64,000 nucleotides of DNA from Oscheius onirici (lineage: Eukaryota; Nematoda; Chromadorea; Rhabditida; Rhabditidae), in assembly GCA_932521025.1 (NCBI GenBank), contig OW051470.1:682001-746000 (forward strand), read 5' to 3'. Position 1 is the stretch's first letter. Every line of letters begins with the position of its first letter. The notes beneath the pieces are model-generated. The model was not told the origin of the DNA. It ran no database searches and worked only from the letters and a program-made list of their open reading frames with translations. The position numbers and the translations under genes were made by a program. Shown here in pieces: positions 22,301 to 34,300 of the stretch.

Positions 22301-25300
22301 AGTTTCCCCAGTCATTGTGAACAAATACCAGCTAGTACAGAAAAAAGTTAGGCAAAAGAAGATGAATCCGCAAAGAAAATTGAAATTTCGTACGAAAAAC
22401 ACGAATTTTGTCGATTTTTTCCCCAATTTCGTCTTATTTTTCATTTTTCTTTGCGCATTTGTCTTTTTTTCTTTAACTTTTTTCTGTACTAGCTGGTATT
22501 TGTTCACAATGACTGGGGAAACTCAAAAAACCCAGAAAAAAAGCGTGCTGAATTTCTTTTGCCCGCCGCACTGAAGGCGATTTTTTTCCCAGCCGGTCCA
22601 ACCGCATGTCTAGTTACTACTGACAATTACGGCAACAGGTCAGAGGAAAAGCTGTGGGAACTGCCGAGTTTGTTGCTTAATTTTGGAAGGCATGAAGTAT
22701 CAGAATGTGTGAACTGTCGAGGCTGTGGCCAAACATTATTCTAAGAAACGGAATTATAGTCAAAACAATTTCTTCGCAGCTCTGATTTTTCCATTTGTGC
22801 CGCCTACGGAGCCGGGCTCAGGTTTCATTCTTCCGGTCCCCCATCCATGTTCTTGGTCTCCGAGACTGAAAAACATGTCTCGCGTAATTAGACCAATTTT
22901 GATGGATTGTGCAAGCTTCAGAGAGCTCTTCCAATTGGTGTGTTAGAAGTGCTCTTTGGACATTGGGAAGTCATTATAAGGGGATTAGTTTAAGGGGGAC
23001 ATAGCCACTGATACCCAATTGTTTTGGCGGGGGTTCAAAAATGTGGTTTGACTGATTTTGTTTAGCAAATACACTTTTTGTCACAGCCACAGACTCGACA
23101 GCTCACACTTCATCTCATATGTCCACTCAATTTACGTCACAAGAGTCGACTGTTCACACGATTTTCGTAGCTCCGGTGTTCTGTATGAGCCACAGACTCG
23201 GCAGCTCACACAAGCATATTCTACTAGAGTGTTTAGCCAGAAATTTCAATTTCAACCATTTTTTGCTACTTTTTAGTTCTGATAGTGCGATAACTCTCCT
23301 TTTCACTTTCCTTCTCCGGTCAAAAAAGGCTCCTAGTTGCTCTTCTGCCTGCCGCTTCATGGCACCCACTTTCTCTCTCTTCTTTCCCCAACTGATAAAT
23401 AAGCTCTCCAGTCAGGCAATGTGCCCATCCCGACTCTCCCTTTTGACCAAAGCAGTTGTTTTGAAGTGTAGCGCGGAGAATTTCAAATGAACGCTGAGGC
23501 TTCCCGAGGGTTCAATTTGTTTTTGGTGAGAGACAAAGAGAGGAAGAATTAGATACTTTTTTACTATTAGAGAGAGAGGGATAGTAACGGAACACTAGAT
23601 CTTCCAACCTTTGGCCTACCTCTCTTATTCCCTCTCCCATGTTTCCGAGAGCTGATTGCGGTAACGAGTTTGTTCGTCCCTTCAGCACACTCTCTCTCCT
23701 GTTCCAATCGAATTTTTCCAAACCACAAAATCTCAACAAAGTTGCCACATAACCACAAGCACAGTACCGTTTTTTTTTCAGATTCTTGCTCTCCTCAGAA
23801 GGAGAGCTTTTCAAAATTTTTCCAACCTCTGCTTTTACAGGGTCGGAAAACCTCCTGATACCTCAAAAGTTTGAACTTATAAAAGTTAAAATTTGGATTT
23901 TTCCTAAGACGTCATTAACCACGCATGACGACACAGTACGGGTGGGACCTTGGTACCATGGCCGAGTGGATAGCATCGTTGTCTGGCAATCGAACGTCAG
24001 CGGGGGGTTGTTGGTTCGATCCCGGCCAACAAAAAAGTTTTTTGCATTTTAGTTTCTAGGGTTTTCAAGGAGCCTGAACACGATGGTTATGTTCATTTTC
24101 ATTTTTGTTGCTTTAAAACCGGTCGGATGACGACATTGAAAACTGCTGTAAACCCAAAATTTTTGTATGAAATCGACGAGTATTTTTTGGTTTTTTAGTT
24201 ACCAAGGGTTTCCAAAGGTGCTGAACAAGTTTCTGATGCCCATTTTCGTCCTGTAAAAACATAAAACAACGTCAAAATCACTGGTTTCGAATACCACGGA
24301 CAGGGGGAACTGTCGGTCTGGTCTGACAGAAAACAGAGAATTGTTCTGCATTTGGTTTAAGAGTTCTGACTTTTTGTTAAGTCAGACCTCGCTGTCAGTC
24401 TGGTTCAATTGATTTCAGTAGAACTATACACTTTCCAACTAGAGAACGACTGAATAAGATTTTCTCTGCATCTTAGCACCTGGCTATACAAATCATCTGC
24501 ACTCTCCGATTAACTAGATTATCTCCTCCGACTTCAAAGACTGAGCACAAAATCCGCTTCTTTCATTCTGAAAATATATCGCACACACGTTTTGAATCCA
24601 AGCCATTTTTCGGCTGCATCGAATTTCCTCTCTAACTTGAATGCTTTCGCTCTCTGTACCCCCACTCTTTCCCTGTTTACCGGAAAACGTCAATTTGGCG
24701 CAATATTCAAATTTTCGGCCTTTTCTCGTCATAAACTTTTCTAGGACCATTCGGGGTTCATAAGGCTTGAAAATCAGAGTATAGTCACGTTGAAGCCACC
24801 CAGAACTGGTCACGTCACTTTTTCTCTTTCTCTCCTGTGTGGCTTCGGATAATTGAAGAAGAGTCAGAGCCAATCTTAATGAAGCTTTAAAGGGCGGGAG
24901 TCTCTCTGTCCCTCTGACTCTCTTTCTATTATAAAAAAAGCTCAGAATTACAAGTAAACACTGAAAATTCTCGAAAATAGTGATTTTCGGCTTCCAAGCC
25001 AACTTCGTTCAAAATGGTGCCGCTGGCCATTGGAAATAACCTATAAATCACGCAATTTTTAAGAAAAAATCAAAATCAAAATAAAACACATCTGCTCCTT
25101 AATGAGCATGACACGCCTCAGTTTCTCTTCTATTCATCGCCTCCTCCTCATGTTTTAAGTCTTTTTAAGTAATCAAACCCTTGTTTGAACTGTCTATAAA
25201 AAACTTAATGGCTTAGGATTAAATTAAGGCTAAAATCTGTGTTCACTTAAACAAAATTATTTCTGATTCAGTTTCTGTTAATTCTAAGCCATCTTATTTC

Positions 25301-28300
25301 TGTCCTCCACATATTTAGAAAGAGCAGATTAGTCTTTTCAAGATTCATTTCCTGTCCCTGATCAGGAAGTGTATACTTTCGGCATTAGAGACTGAGTCTA
25401 AACTTGCAAAGTTGCCATCTTCTTAGGCCAAAACCTCCCCAGAGTGGCCTCATTAAATTGATAAGCTGCACTCTATAATTGCTCCATTATGGAACAGAGA
25501 AAACAGATAAGAACGGGGAAGGCATACCATCTTTTTGAACCTTTTCTCCTTAACTCCTCCTCTTTTTGCTCACTGACCACGCATCCTTTTCCAGTATCAA
25601 TGGCCTCTTTCTAATAGAGCCACAAAAATACTGCTACTCTTTCTCGTCATGACGGCAGCAGTGGAAACGGCTGAGGCGGATGACCATGCGCCACGGGCCC
25701 TGCCAAGCAAGGGCTTCATTCACAAGTTCAGAAAGCGGCTGTTGAGTTCCGACTCAAAAATAAGTACAGCTGAAATTGATCTAATAGAGCTAAAAGTTGC
25801 ATTTTCAGACAGTTCACGCGACTCTGTCGTGATCCGTCCCTCTCCACGACGACCCCTGTTTGTGGATACGCAGCTGGCCAACGAGAAGAGAAGCCCAGTG
25901 AGCTCGATGATGGATTTTGTTCGTGGCAGGAATCGGGCACAGTCGGTGAGTGTTCTGGACAGAAGAGTGAGAGTCAGAGGGACAGAGAGGGACAGAAGAG
26001 TGAGAGTCTGTTATTTTTGGTCTAATTTCTTTTCTTGTTTTGGTTCATGATCTAGTGACTTTGGGACGGCCGTTGATCGAACAATCCCCAAAGCGATTAC
26101 CAGAACCAACTCACATGGCTGTGGAACAGGCGATTGGTAATTGCGAGGGTAATACCAAAGGATAACAGATCAGAATCTAGTGAGAGGGACTAAAAGAGGG
26201 AAGGTATCAGTCTTGTCAGTAACAGTCTGTCTAATAGTGTACAGTCAAACCTTGCCATAACGTACCCCCGTTACATAGTCCTATATACAGTGGTCGACAT
26301 AATTATAGGCGCACCAAATTTTTTTTTTGCCCTGAAGGGTCAAAAAATGATTTCGTAATTTTCACCAAAAAGCCGGAAAAGATGTGAAATGTGATTACAT
26401 ATTTGCATGCAGAAGATAAATTCGATCGCACTTTTCGAAAAAGAAAAAATTTGGTCATTTTTTCGAGCTCAGTAGAGTGCATGGTGCCAATCCAGATCTC
26501 TAGTCCACATTTTTGGTCATATTGTGTGTCCAGCTGCCAGCTTTTGAAGTTGCACCCTATCACCGTTTCCATGTTCTCAGTAACAAAAGGACTGACTTTT
26601 TTTTAAACTCAGACGGAGCAAAAAAAACTGTTCCCAGCCTTCATGTTCATTGAAAAAAATCAAAGCTTTCTCTGGTTCGACCCCGATTTTGTGACTATCC
26701 CGAAAAAACTACCGATTTGTGAGCAGTAGACAATAATCCGTAAGCGACGTTTAGAGATCACTCTGGCCCAAGTTTTACGACAGGAATTTACTTTTGGTTT
26801 GCGGGTTATCGGCGGTCAACCCCAACCGAATCGTCCCTGCGCGCCCGACCCGGGGGCGCACGTGGTTTCTCGGCACGCCGTCCATTTTCGCTCATGAAGC
26901 CAATTTTATTGATCCTAAATTTCCATTTCCTTGTGATAAGACTCTGAGGGGAAAGCTACTGACTCTCACTTTCGTGCCAGTCGGACTAGGTCACATGGCA
27001 CTCTGATAAGGGGGCAAGAGCTTTTTTCCTGAGAAAAACGTGACAGTTCAACCTCTACTTCCTAATGAAAAAACCCATATTTTCAGCTGTCCTGCTCAAT
27101 TTCGAGCCCGAACACTCCGTGCTCACCGCAGGCTGTCTCAGCTCGGGGCAGTGCTTCAGCTGACGCTGCTACCATGCCGATCTGTAAGTTCATTCAACTA
27201 TCACGTGATTTCTTTGATTGATGAACACATTGAAGAGAATCGTTTTGTGCGTTCTTTCCCGTAGAAAGCTAGCGAGTATGTTGCAACATTGAAAATGCTA
27301 TTTGCGTGAGAAAAAATTCTCCGCCGCTGCAAATTAGGACTAGAGTCTTGAGTTATTCTGAGTTCAAGTATACTGCAAGGCATGCTTTTTTTCGTGGGAA
27401 TCACATTTGCAGGATTTGTTAGCAGAAATTTAGGCTACTTTTTTATTGTAAGATTTACTTTTGGTCCCGTCATGATCACGCGGAATTTCAAGAAAATTGA
27501 CTTGAATAGGTTATCAAAGGTAGAACTGTGACCCTTTTTCTGCTACTTTCCGCTTCCCCATAACTGAAACCTTCCCCACATACTGTTGCTCTCTGTTTCC
27601 CGAAAAAAAAGCATCCAATTGAAAATTCTATCCTCTTAGGACGTTTTCACTCGTTCAAGCTCATACTCTCTCCCTTTTCAGCACCGCTCTTCTCTCCGGG
27701 CGGCCGTCCTCTTTTGGGCAAGCAGTACCGATCAGCATACAGGAGTCTGGACTCGGATTCCGGTCTGGGATTGAGCTCTCCTTCGATCGGAAACACGGCT
27801 CTGCTCATCAAGGAGGTAAGTTCCTTTTCCCTCTTAGTTTCAGAAAAGTGCCATGCCTGGAAGAAGAAGATACTGTAACGGGTTTCTGGAATCTGGATAG
27901 TTTGTTAGCTCCCCGGCTATTTTCCAGCTTTTGGGGGTTCATAACATCCTCTCTTTGTTAGCCCGAAAGCCGTGCCTCAGGCTGTAATATGCCGCCTCTC
28001 TTCCGTCCTCGAACTCAAGAGAGAGCGGTCATTGAGCCGAACTGATTCTCATTTTTCATTCCACTCCAGTAGTCGAGTCGCTCTGTCATTTTGTCTCTGT
28101 CTCCCTGTCTCCCAGTATCCAGACAGACTCTCCAAATCCAGTAGCTTCCTGCCTAAAAATATGGTAACGGAGTCTCCAGGAATGACATCATTGTTTACCA
28201 TCGATCCGTGCGCCACCCTCACCCCTCTCGACCCTTCTGGTCCGCAGAGAAATGGGGGTCCGTGTCGCGTGTCGCGCAAACAATTAGCAACTGACCACGC

Positions 28301-31300
28301 CTCTCTTGCTCTGGGACCCCTACTGACCTTCTGAGCCTATTTTAGAAGTCTCTAATCTCTAGATTCTTTCTTTTCTGATCAATCTTCAATTCTTTCCTAC
28401 TCTGGAATCCTATTTTTCAGCTATTATTCACAAGTTGTGACCGGACCCTACGAAAAATTGAAATTCATTCAAAAGTTGTGACGGGACCCTAAAATCTTCG
28501 AATTTTTGATCTTGCCACGATTTCCATACTTTGACGGCTGATCATAATAGGAAACAACTGTTTAAAGCACCAATCCATCAAAATCTCTAACTTTTGATCT
28601 TTGCTCCACTTATAAATACAGCCAATTCAGTTAATGGAAGTGGCTAGATTATCACTTTGTCCCTCTTTCCAGTCACGTGGCTCGCTTACGTAAGCATAGC
28701 AGGCCGACTGAGCCAGCCACGGCTCTTTTCCTCAATGTTAAATTTTCCTAAAAGAGCAAAGTTTGACTATTTTTGGGGTGCATTCTGCACCTTGGATGAA
28801 GCCATGAAATTCTTGGCTTCCCATCGACTAAAAGACCATCTTTTCCGTTCTTTGCTTCCCTCCCATTTCCATGGCAATATTTCGGCTTTATGACCGTCTG
28901 GAAAGCTTGCTTCCCCGGTCCTTTTTGCCTCTTCAACCTTTCTGCCAACTCTTGAAAATTGTTCTCTCTATTTACCCCCAAACCCCTCTCAGTAACAGTG
29001 GCTCTTGTTCTTAGCACGTGAGACCAACTGCTGCTTTCCTGTTGAGCCCCCGGATGCCCCTAGAACAGATCGGCAGCTGTTCCTGTTTTCTTGCTCCTCC
29101 AGGAGAAGTTTTGGTGAAATCTTTGCTGCCAGATGTTCTGAGGCTGTTGACATCCCATTTTCTTTGCAGTTGGATCCAGTAGAAAGCACTACTTAGACAG
29201 AGTATAGTTCCAGACAAAGACTGACTACACAATGCACCGCAGTTACAGTATAACTCATGCGTGTTCGAGTCCATACTAAAACTACAGTAGCAGATACAGT
29301 ATCCTCACACCACCTACCGTAACCAGCAGTTAGAAGACGTGAAAAAGCTGTGAAAATATCCTTCAATACAGTATACCCCAAGCGTGGTCGAGTCCTTTTA
29401 AAACTAATTTCTGTGGACGGGCTCAGAAAGAACGAAAAATACAACACCCTTTAAATGAAGATATTTATTACGGGAGCCACAAACTAGACGAGCTAGCAGG
29501 AACAACCACTAAAAGGAAACGGGAAATTTAAAGTGGCCAGTTTTGGCGGGTAAACGAGGGATAGTGCCAGGACCCAAAACATGGTGGCAATTCAAATAGC
29601 ACACAGCAAAAACCTAGCCAGTACAGTTGTTTGGATGTTTCTAATGTATCAGATTTGAAAAGTATCCTAGACCGCTTACCGTGCCCAGTCCTTGCTAAAA
29701 AAAACTTAAAGAACTTTAAACTTAAGCAGTAGTTCCTGGTTGGATCCCGTCCCCTGAACAGTTCTATCATGACGCTTACAGATTCTGTGAGTAACAGTGT
29801 TTTCAATGCCTTGAAAAAAGAGTCCTCTCATGGTTTCGGGAAGTCTTCTCGGAGTAATAGAACTCACAGAGTGTAACACTACTTCCCGGCCACTTTGACT
29901 CTCATCGTGTTCATGTTCAGTGAGGACTTTCTAAGTGCTTCGGTTCAGTTTCACACTTGGTAAAAAAAATTGCACGGCTCCCTGTTGAGTAAAATTCAGA
30001 ACCAAACGTACTTTCTGGTCGAGAACACGTGAAATTAGCTATAATTTATTCGCACCGGGACCCAATTAACGCTCTCGCCGTTTTCATGGTTCAGCTCATA
30101 TTTTTCTTTTCCCTCTCGATCATCAGACACTCTCCCATTCCCTCCTTTTTATTATAACGCGCATCGGCGAACTCGATTGAAAAATAGAGTCATGGCAACA
30201 GTGTGCACACGTTGCCGGGACGGATAATTCGGAATTGTCGTTAGGGTTGTGTTGAAACTTATTAGCTTCCCTCTGCAAGAATTGCATCAATATTTCGGCA
30301 TTTTTGATGACAGATTGTTTTGAAACTCATTTTTCACCTGCTAGTCAGTTTCTTACACTGCCATGGCAGTGATCTTTTGGCTTTCTTTCGCCAGAAGATC
30401 TAGTTCCAGTAAAACTTTCTGGCTTTGGAAGCCACAGCTGTTCTCTCTTCTTTTTCTCTATCTTGCACCAAGATTAATTGAGCTCCCCTTCCAAAAAACT
30501 GTCTTTGCTGATGGACGGGGCTGATTGAATTCGCTCATTGCTGCTCTCCGTCTTCCTCCCGTTTAGCCGCGATATAAACAGAGTCCGACCTCTTCCCAAA
30601 GGGGACAGTGTGATGGCGCAAGACCAAAACACGCGACCCCGACTTGGCCTGTTGCAATAATGATGGAGAGGAGAGATAAAAATTATGGTGTGGGGCAATA
30701 ACTGTCAGACTCGCTACTTTTTCATAAATGCGGCGTGTTCTGAGTCAGACCAGCCCATATTTCCCGCCCCGATCTCGATGTTTGCCTTTCGCAGCACAAC
30801 GCTCGGTCCCTTTCTCCCACTTCGAGCGTATTCATGTACCCGTTTCGAAACTACTTTAAGATCTTTAAAGTTACTTTTTTTTACTAACAACTGGATGATC
30901 TCTGATACAGTTAGGTCATTTCTGTTGTTCAATCGAATCCAGTTGGTTCCACTCGAACTGATAAGGAGGAGAGCCAGCTTGGCTTCCACTGATTTCGGTT
31001 AACTTTTTGCTGCTTCCGACGAAATTCCAGTCCTACTTCTTACGTAAACAGTCACTCGTTTGAATCCCTCTGAATACGGAACAAAGACCATAACGGAATC
31101 CCGGGGGGTGGCGAATTTTATGAGCGCCTCCACCCGCTAATAATGGGACTTTTAGTGTCTGAAAAGTCGCTGAACTTGACCTTATCTTTGGAATTAATGG
31201 ATCCAAGAGGACTTTGAATCTACTTGATCGATGCCTGGCCCATCTTAACTTGTTTATTTTCCCGGGGTCCCGACTCCTCTTCGCTCTCTGACAAGTGTCG

Positions 31301-34300
31301 TTTAGATCCTCCCATCCGGGCTCTTGAACGCGCTGTTTTGTTGAAAAGGCACCGTCTATTTCGCATTTTCACACGCCTAAAAGAGCACTCTCCCTTTAGC
31401 GGATCTCATTTCCTGATATATGCTTTCCATTCGGACATGCCTTTTAAAATTAGGTAGCAGATGCGATTTTTTTTGGCTGATTAGTGAGGAAAACTTTTTA
31501 TTAGAACTACAAAAATATATTGGAAAAAGTCAGAAACATGAAACCTACAGGCAGTGACGAAAAAAAATATTTTCTTACACCATTCCATAGCGCGTGCCAA
31601 ATCTTCACCTTACGTATTTTTAATTGACGAGAAATTGCGTACGCGCGACCTTCGAATTTCAATTGTATGTTTGGTTGTACTGCAGTAGGCGCCTCCCTTC
31701 ATTAAAACAATCCTAAACTTGCGTTTTTCACCATTTTTCTTCTATTTTTCCCGTTTATAACCAAGTTTATCGAATTCAGCGTGTAAAGCACCCGCCAGGA
31801 CGTGTAAACTAGTTGAAAATATCATGAAGCCAACGCTTGCTCTATATAAGCCGTCTTCGAGCACTTGTCTTCCATTTCTGGCTATTTTCGACAAATTTCC
31901 ACATCTAGGGGGTTGTTTTACACGCTGAATTCATTTAGCACGCTTAAAAATGTGAAAAATAAAAGGAAAATGGCGAAAAACGCAGTTTTAAGACATTTTG
32001 GGAATTTGCGCCAAAATGTTTGAACGAAGGGAGGCGCCTACTGCAGTACAACCGGGAGGAGAAGTAGACAACAGAAAAATTCTATGACTGCTTCCTCAGA
32101 AAAAAAGTGCTACTTTCATCTAAAAACAGTTCAAACCGTGCAAGTTTCACTCAAATTTTACCCTGTTATTAAAAACTAACAAAAATATTCTGATGTAATT
32201 CATTATCTCACCCAAATTCCTCTCTCCCTGGCCAGCACGGAGCAGCGGTCACGCGCTTGTGTGTCCAGCACATGCTCATTGATCCCATAAAGAGGATTCC
32301 CTCCGGAGCCTCTTCACTACTTTCGAAACACTCAGCTCTGCCTTTTGGCCTTTTGTCGTCATAGGTTAATACTCTTAGCATGTATACGCGTCTCTTTCGA
32401 ACATATTGAAAGTGTACGGCCGCGCGTCAGTGCACATCCTTAGCCGCTTAGCTCTGGCTGAATGGCATGGAAATAGACTTTTTGAACGGAAAAGATCAAA
32501 AAGATTAGAATGTTCTTCCAGTCAAAAACGTGACTTTTGCTGAAAGAGCAGCAAATGAGCCTCGTCCTCACGTCTCAGTCCTCTAGAGAATTGGTCTTGA
32601 TAGATTTTGTAATGGCGCAATGACCTGGTGGAACTCGTCTATGATTTGTGATCACATTTTATCAGTTCTGAACTAACATCGCCGAATTTCCCGCTCCTGG
32701 CCCTAAAAAGGCACGTGATAGTGACTGACGCAAGTTTGACCGCTACCATAAAAAAAGGGCCCCCGGAAGGTGATATCACACTTTTCTCAGCCACCGATCT
32801 CTTTTCGATGACGTTATTCAGCTTGCTGGAACTGGTACCGGTTCCTTGTCCATTGTGAGCCGCAGCTATTAATTATTTAATAGGGCTGTCCTGGCTTTGG
32901 CCATCGCTTCGTATTCCCGCCTACATTCACATACCTGAGAATGAATTCGGTTATGAAATAATTACAAAGGTCCAAAGATAATTGAGTTCTAGATCTTTCC
33001 ATATTTTCGAAAGTTTTTTTTTGTGGTAGGCAAAAACCCCTCCGCTTGGCACCTCCATAATCCGATTTGCATTGTCATGTGGGCCGGGCTCGATGATTCT
33101 GTTCCGCCTGTTTCTCTCGATTTCGGCAGTAGTTTTTCTCACACGACTTTACTTTTAAAGCCAACACTATAGTTTTTTGTAAATAAAAAATTTTCAGCTA
33201 ATATGACTGTTAAAGGGACATTGTAACCAGATACTAAAGATCTGGAAGGCCCGCGCATCAATGTTCAACCATTTTTTGCGTTCCACCACCCATTTTAGGG
33301 GTAATTTTTGAGATTAAAAACAAGTAAAATTGAAAAAATGAGTGTAAACCCCCTAAAAATATATAAAAATGAAATTTGTTGTGTGTCCCGCCACGATGTT
33401 GCCTGATTTCCCCTGGAGGCTTGGAGGCATATAGTGGGACTGTCCCTTTAAGCCATTGATCCCACTTTCTCACGTTCCTACTTGAGCCTCTGCGTTTTCT
33501 TCGGCCTAAAACCCAAATATTTGTTCGTGTTCTGGAGACTCTTCGGCTCTCCCGCCTCACACCAGCTAATACATGTGTGTGACGTGTTTCAGCTACTGTG
33601 TACAGTAGTTGCCACTTCCTATTTTTCGTAACATGTTGACTGCCTTCTAGGGGGATTACTGGCTATAAAAACCTGTCATTTGTGAATACCTAATGTGTCT
33701 ACTCGTGACTGCCAAATCGAGAAGCACATTTTTCTAGCTTAGGTCCTTGAACGTGATCTTTGAGTCACTGAATCTTCTTCCTCGCCTTTGTTTGTAGAGA
33801 CTATAAGACACTTACGGAGAGAGAAGTGACGAAAGTCAAACTGAACGCTGACTAATTGTACAGGTCAAGAACTAGGATTAACAGTTCCTACTCTCTGGAT
33901 TTCTTTCCTGATCTTGTGAAATTTTCTCTTTCTCTCACCTTCCTCTTGAAGACAACACTTTTCCAGTCAAATTTCTCTCTCCCGTTGAAGGGATGTCAAG
34001 ATGAACCACACTTTCGCTAGCTGCTGTGGAACTACTTAAGCCGCCCTACAGTATCCCACATTCCGAAAATGGTTGCACAGTCTAGTAAGGGAATCAATCC
34101 CGACAATTTTCTCGATCCGCCCCAGCCGAAACCCTCGAAGAAAGAAAAAAAGGGCTTCCTCTCGGCGGCCAAAAGTAAAGCCTCAGGAACTCTGAGAAAG
34201 ACACTTTTCGGAAAACCGCCGAAAGGACAGAGGGCCAAGGATGCCGAGGACATCCAGGAAGACGATGACTACACTAGTAGCAACTATGACACGGTCCGGA

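Noticed and set aside
17031-23212. Regularly spaced 20-25 base repeats considered as a CRISPR-like array
   Set aside because: Eukaryotic context, both orientations, irregular spacing and no associated genes; they fit a foldback repeat family.
24514-25002. 162-codon minus-strand open frame inside an AMPK gamma intron
   Set aside because: No recognisable domain, no codon or splice support, and composition typical of chance ORFs in AT-rich intron DNA.
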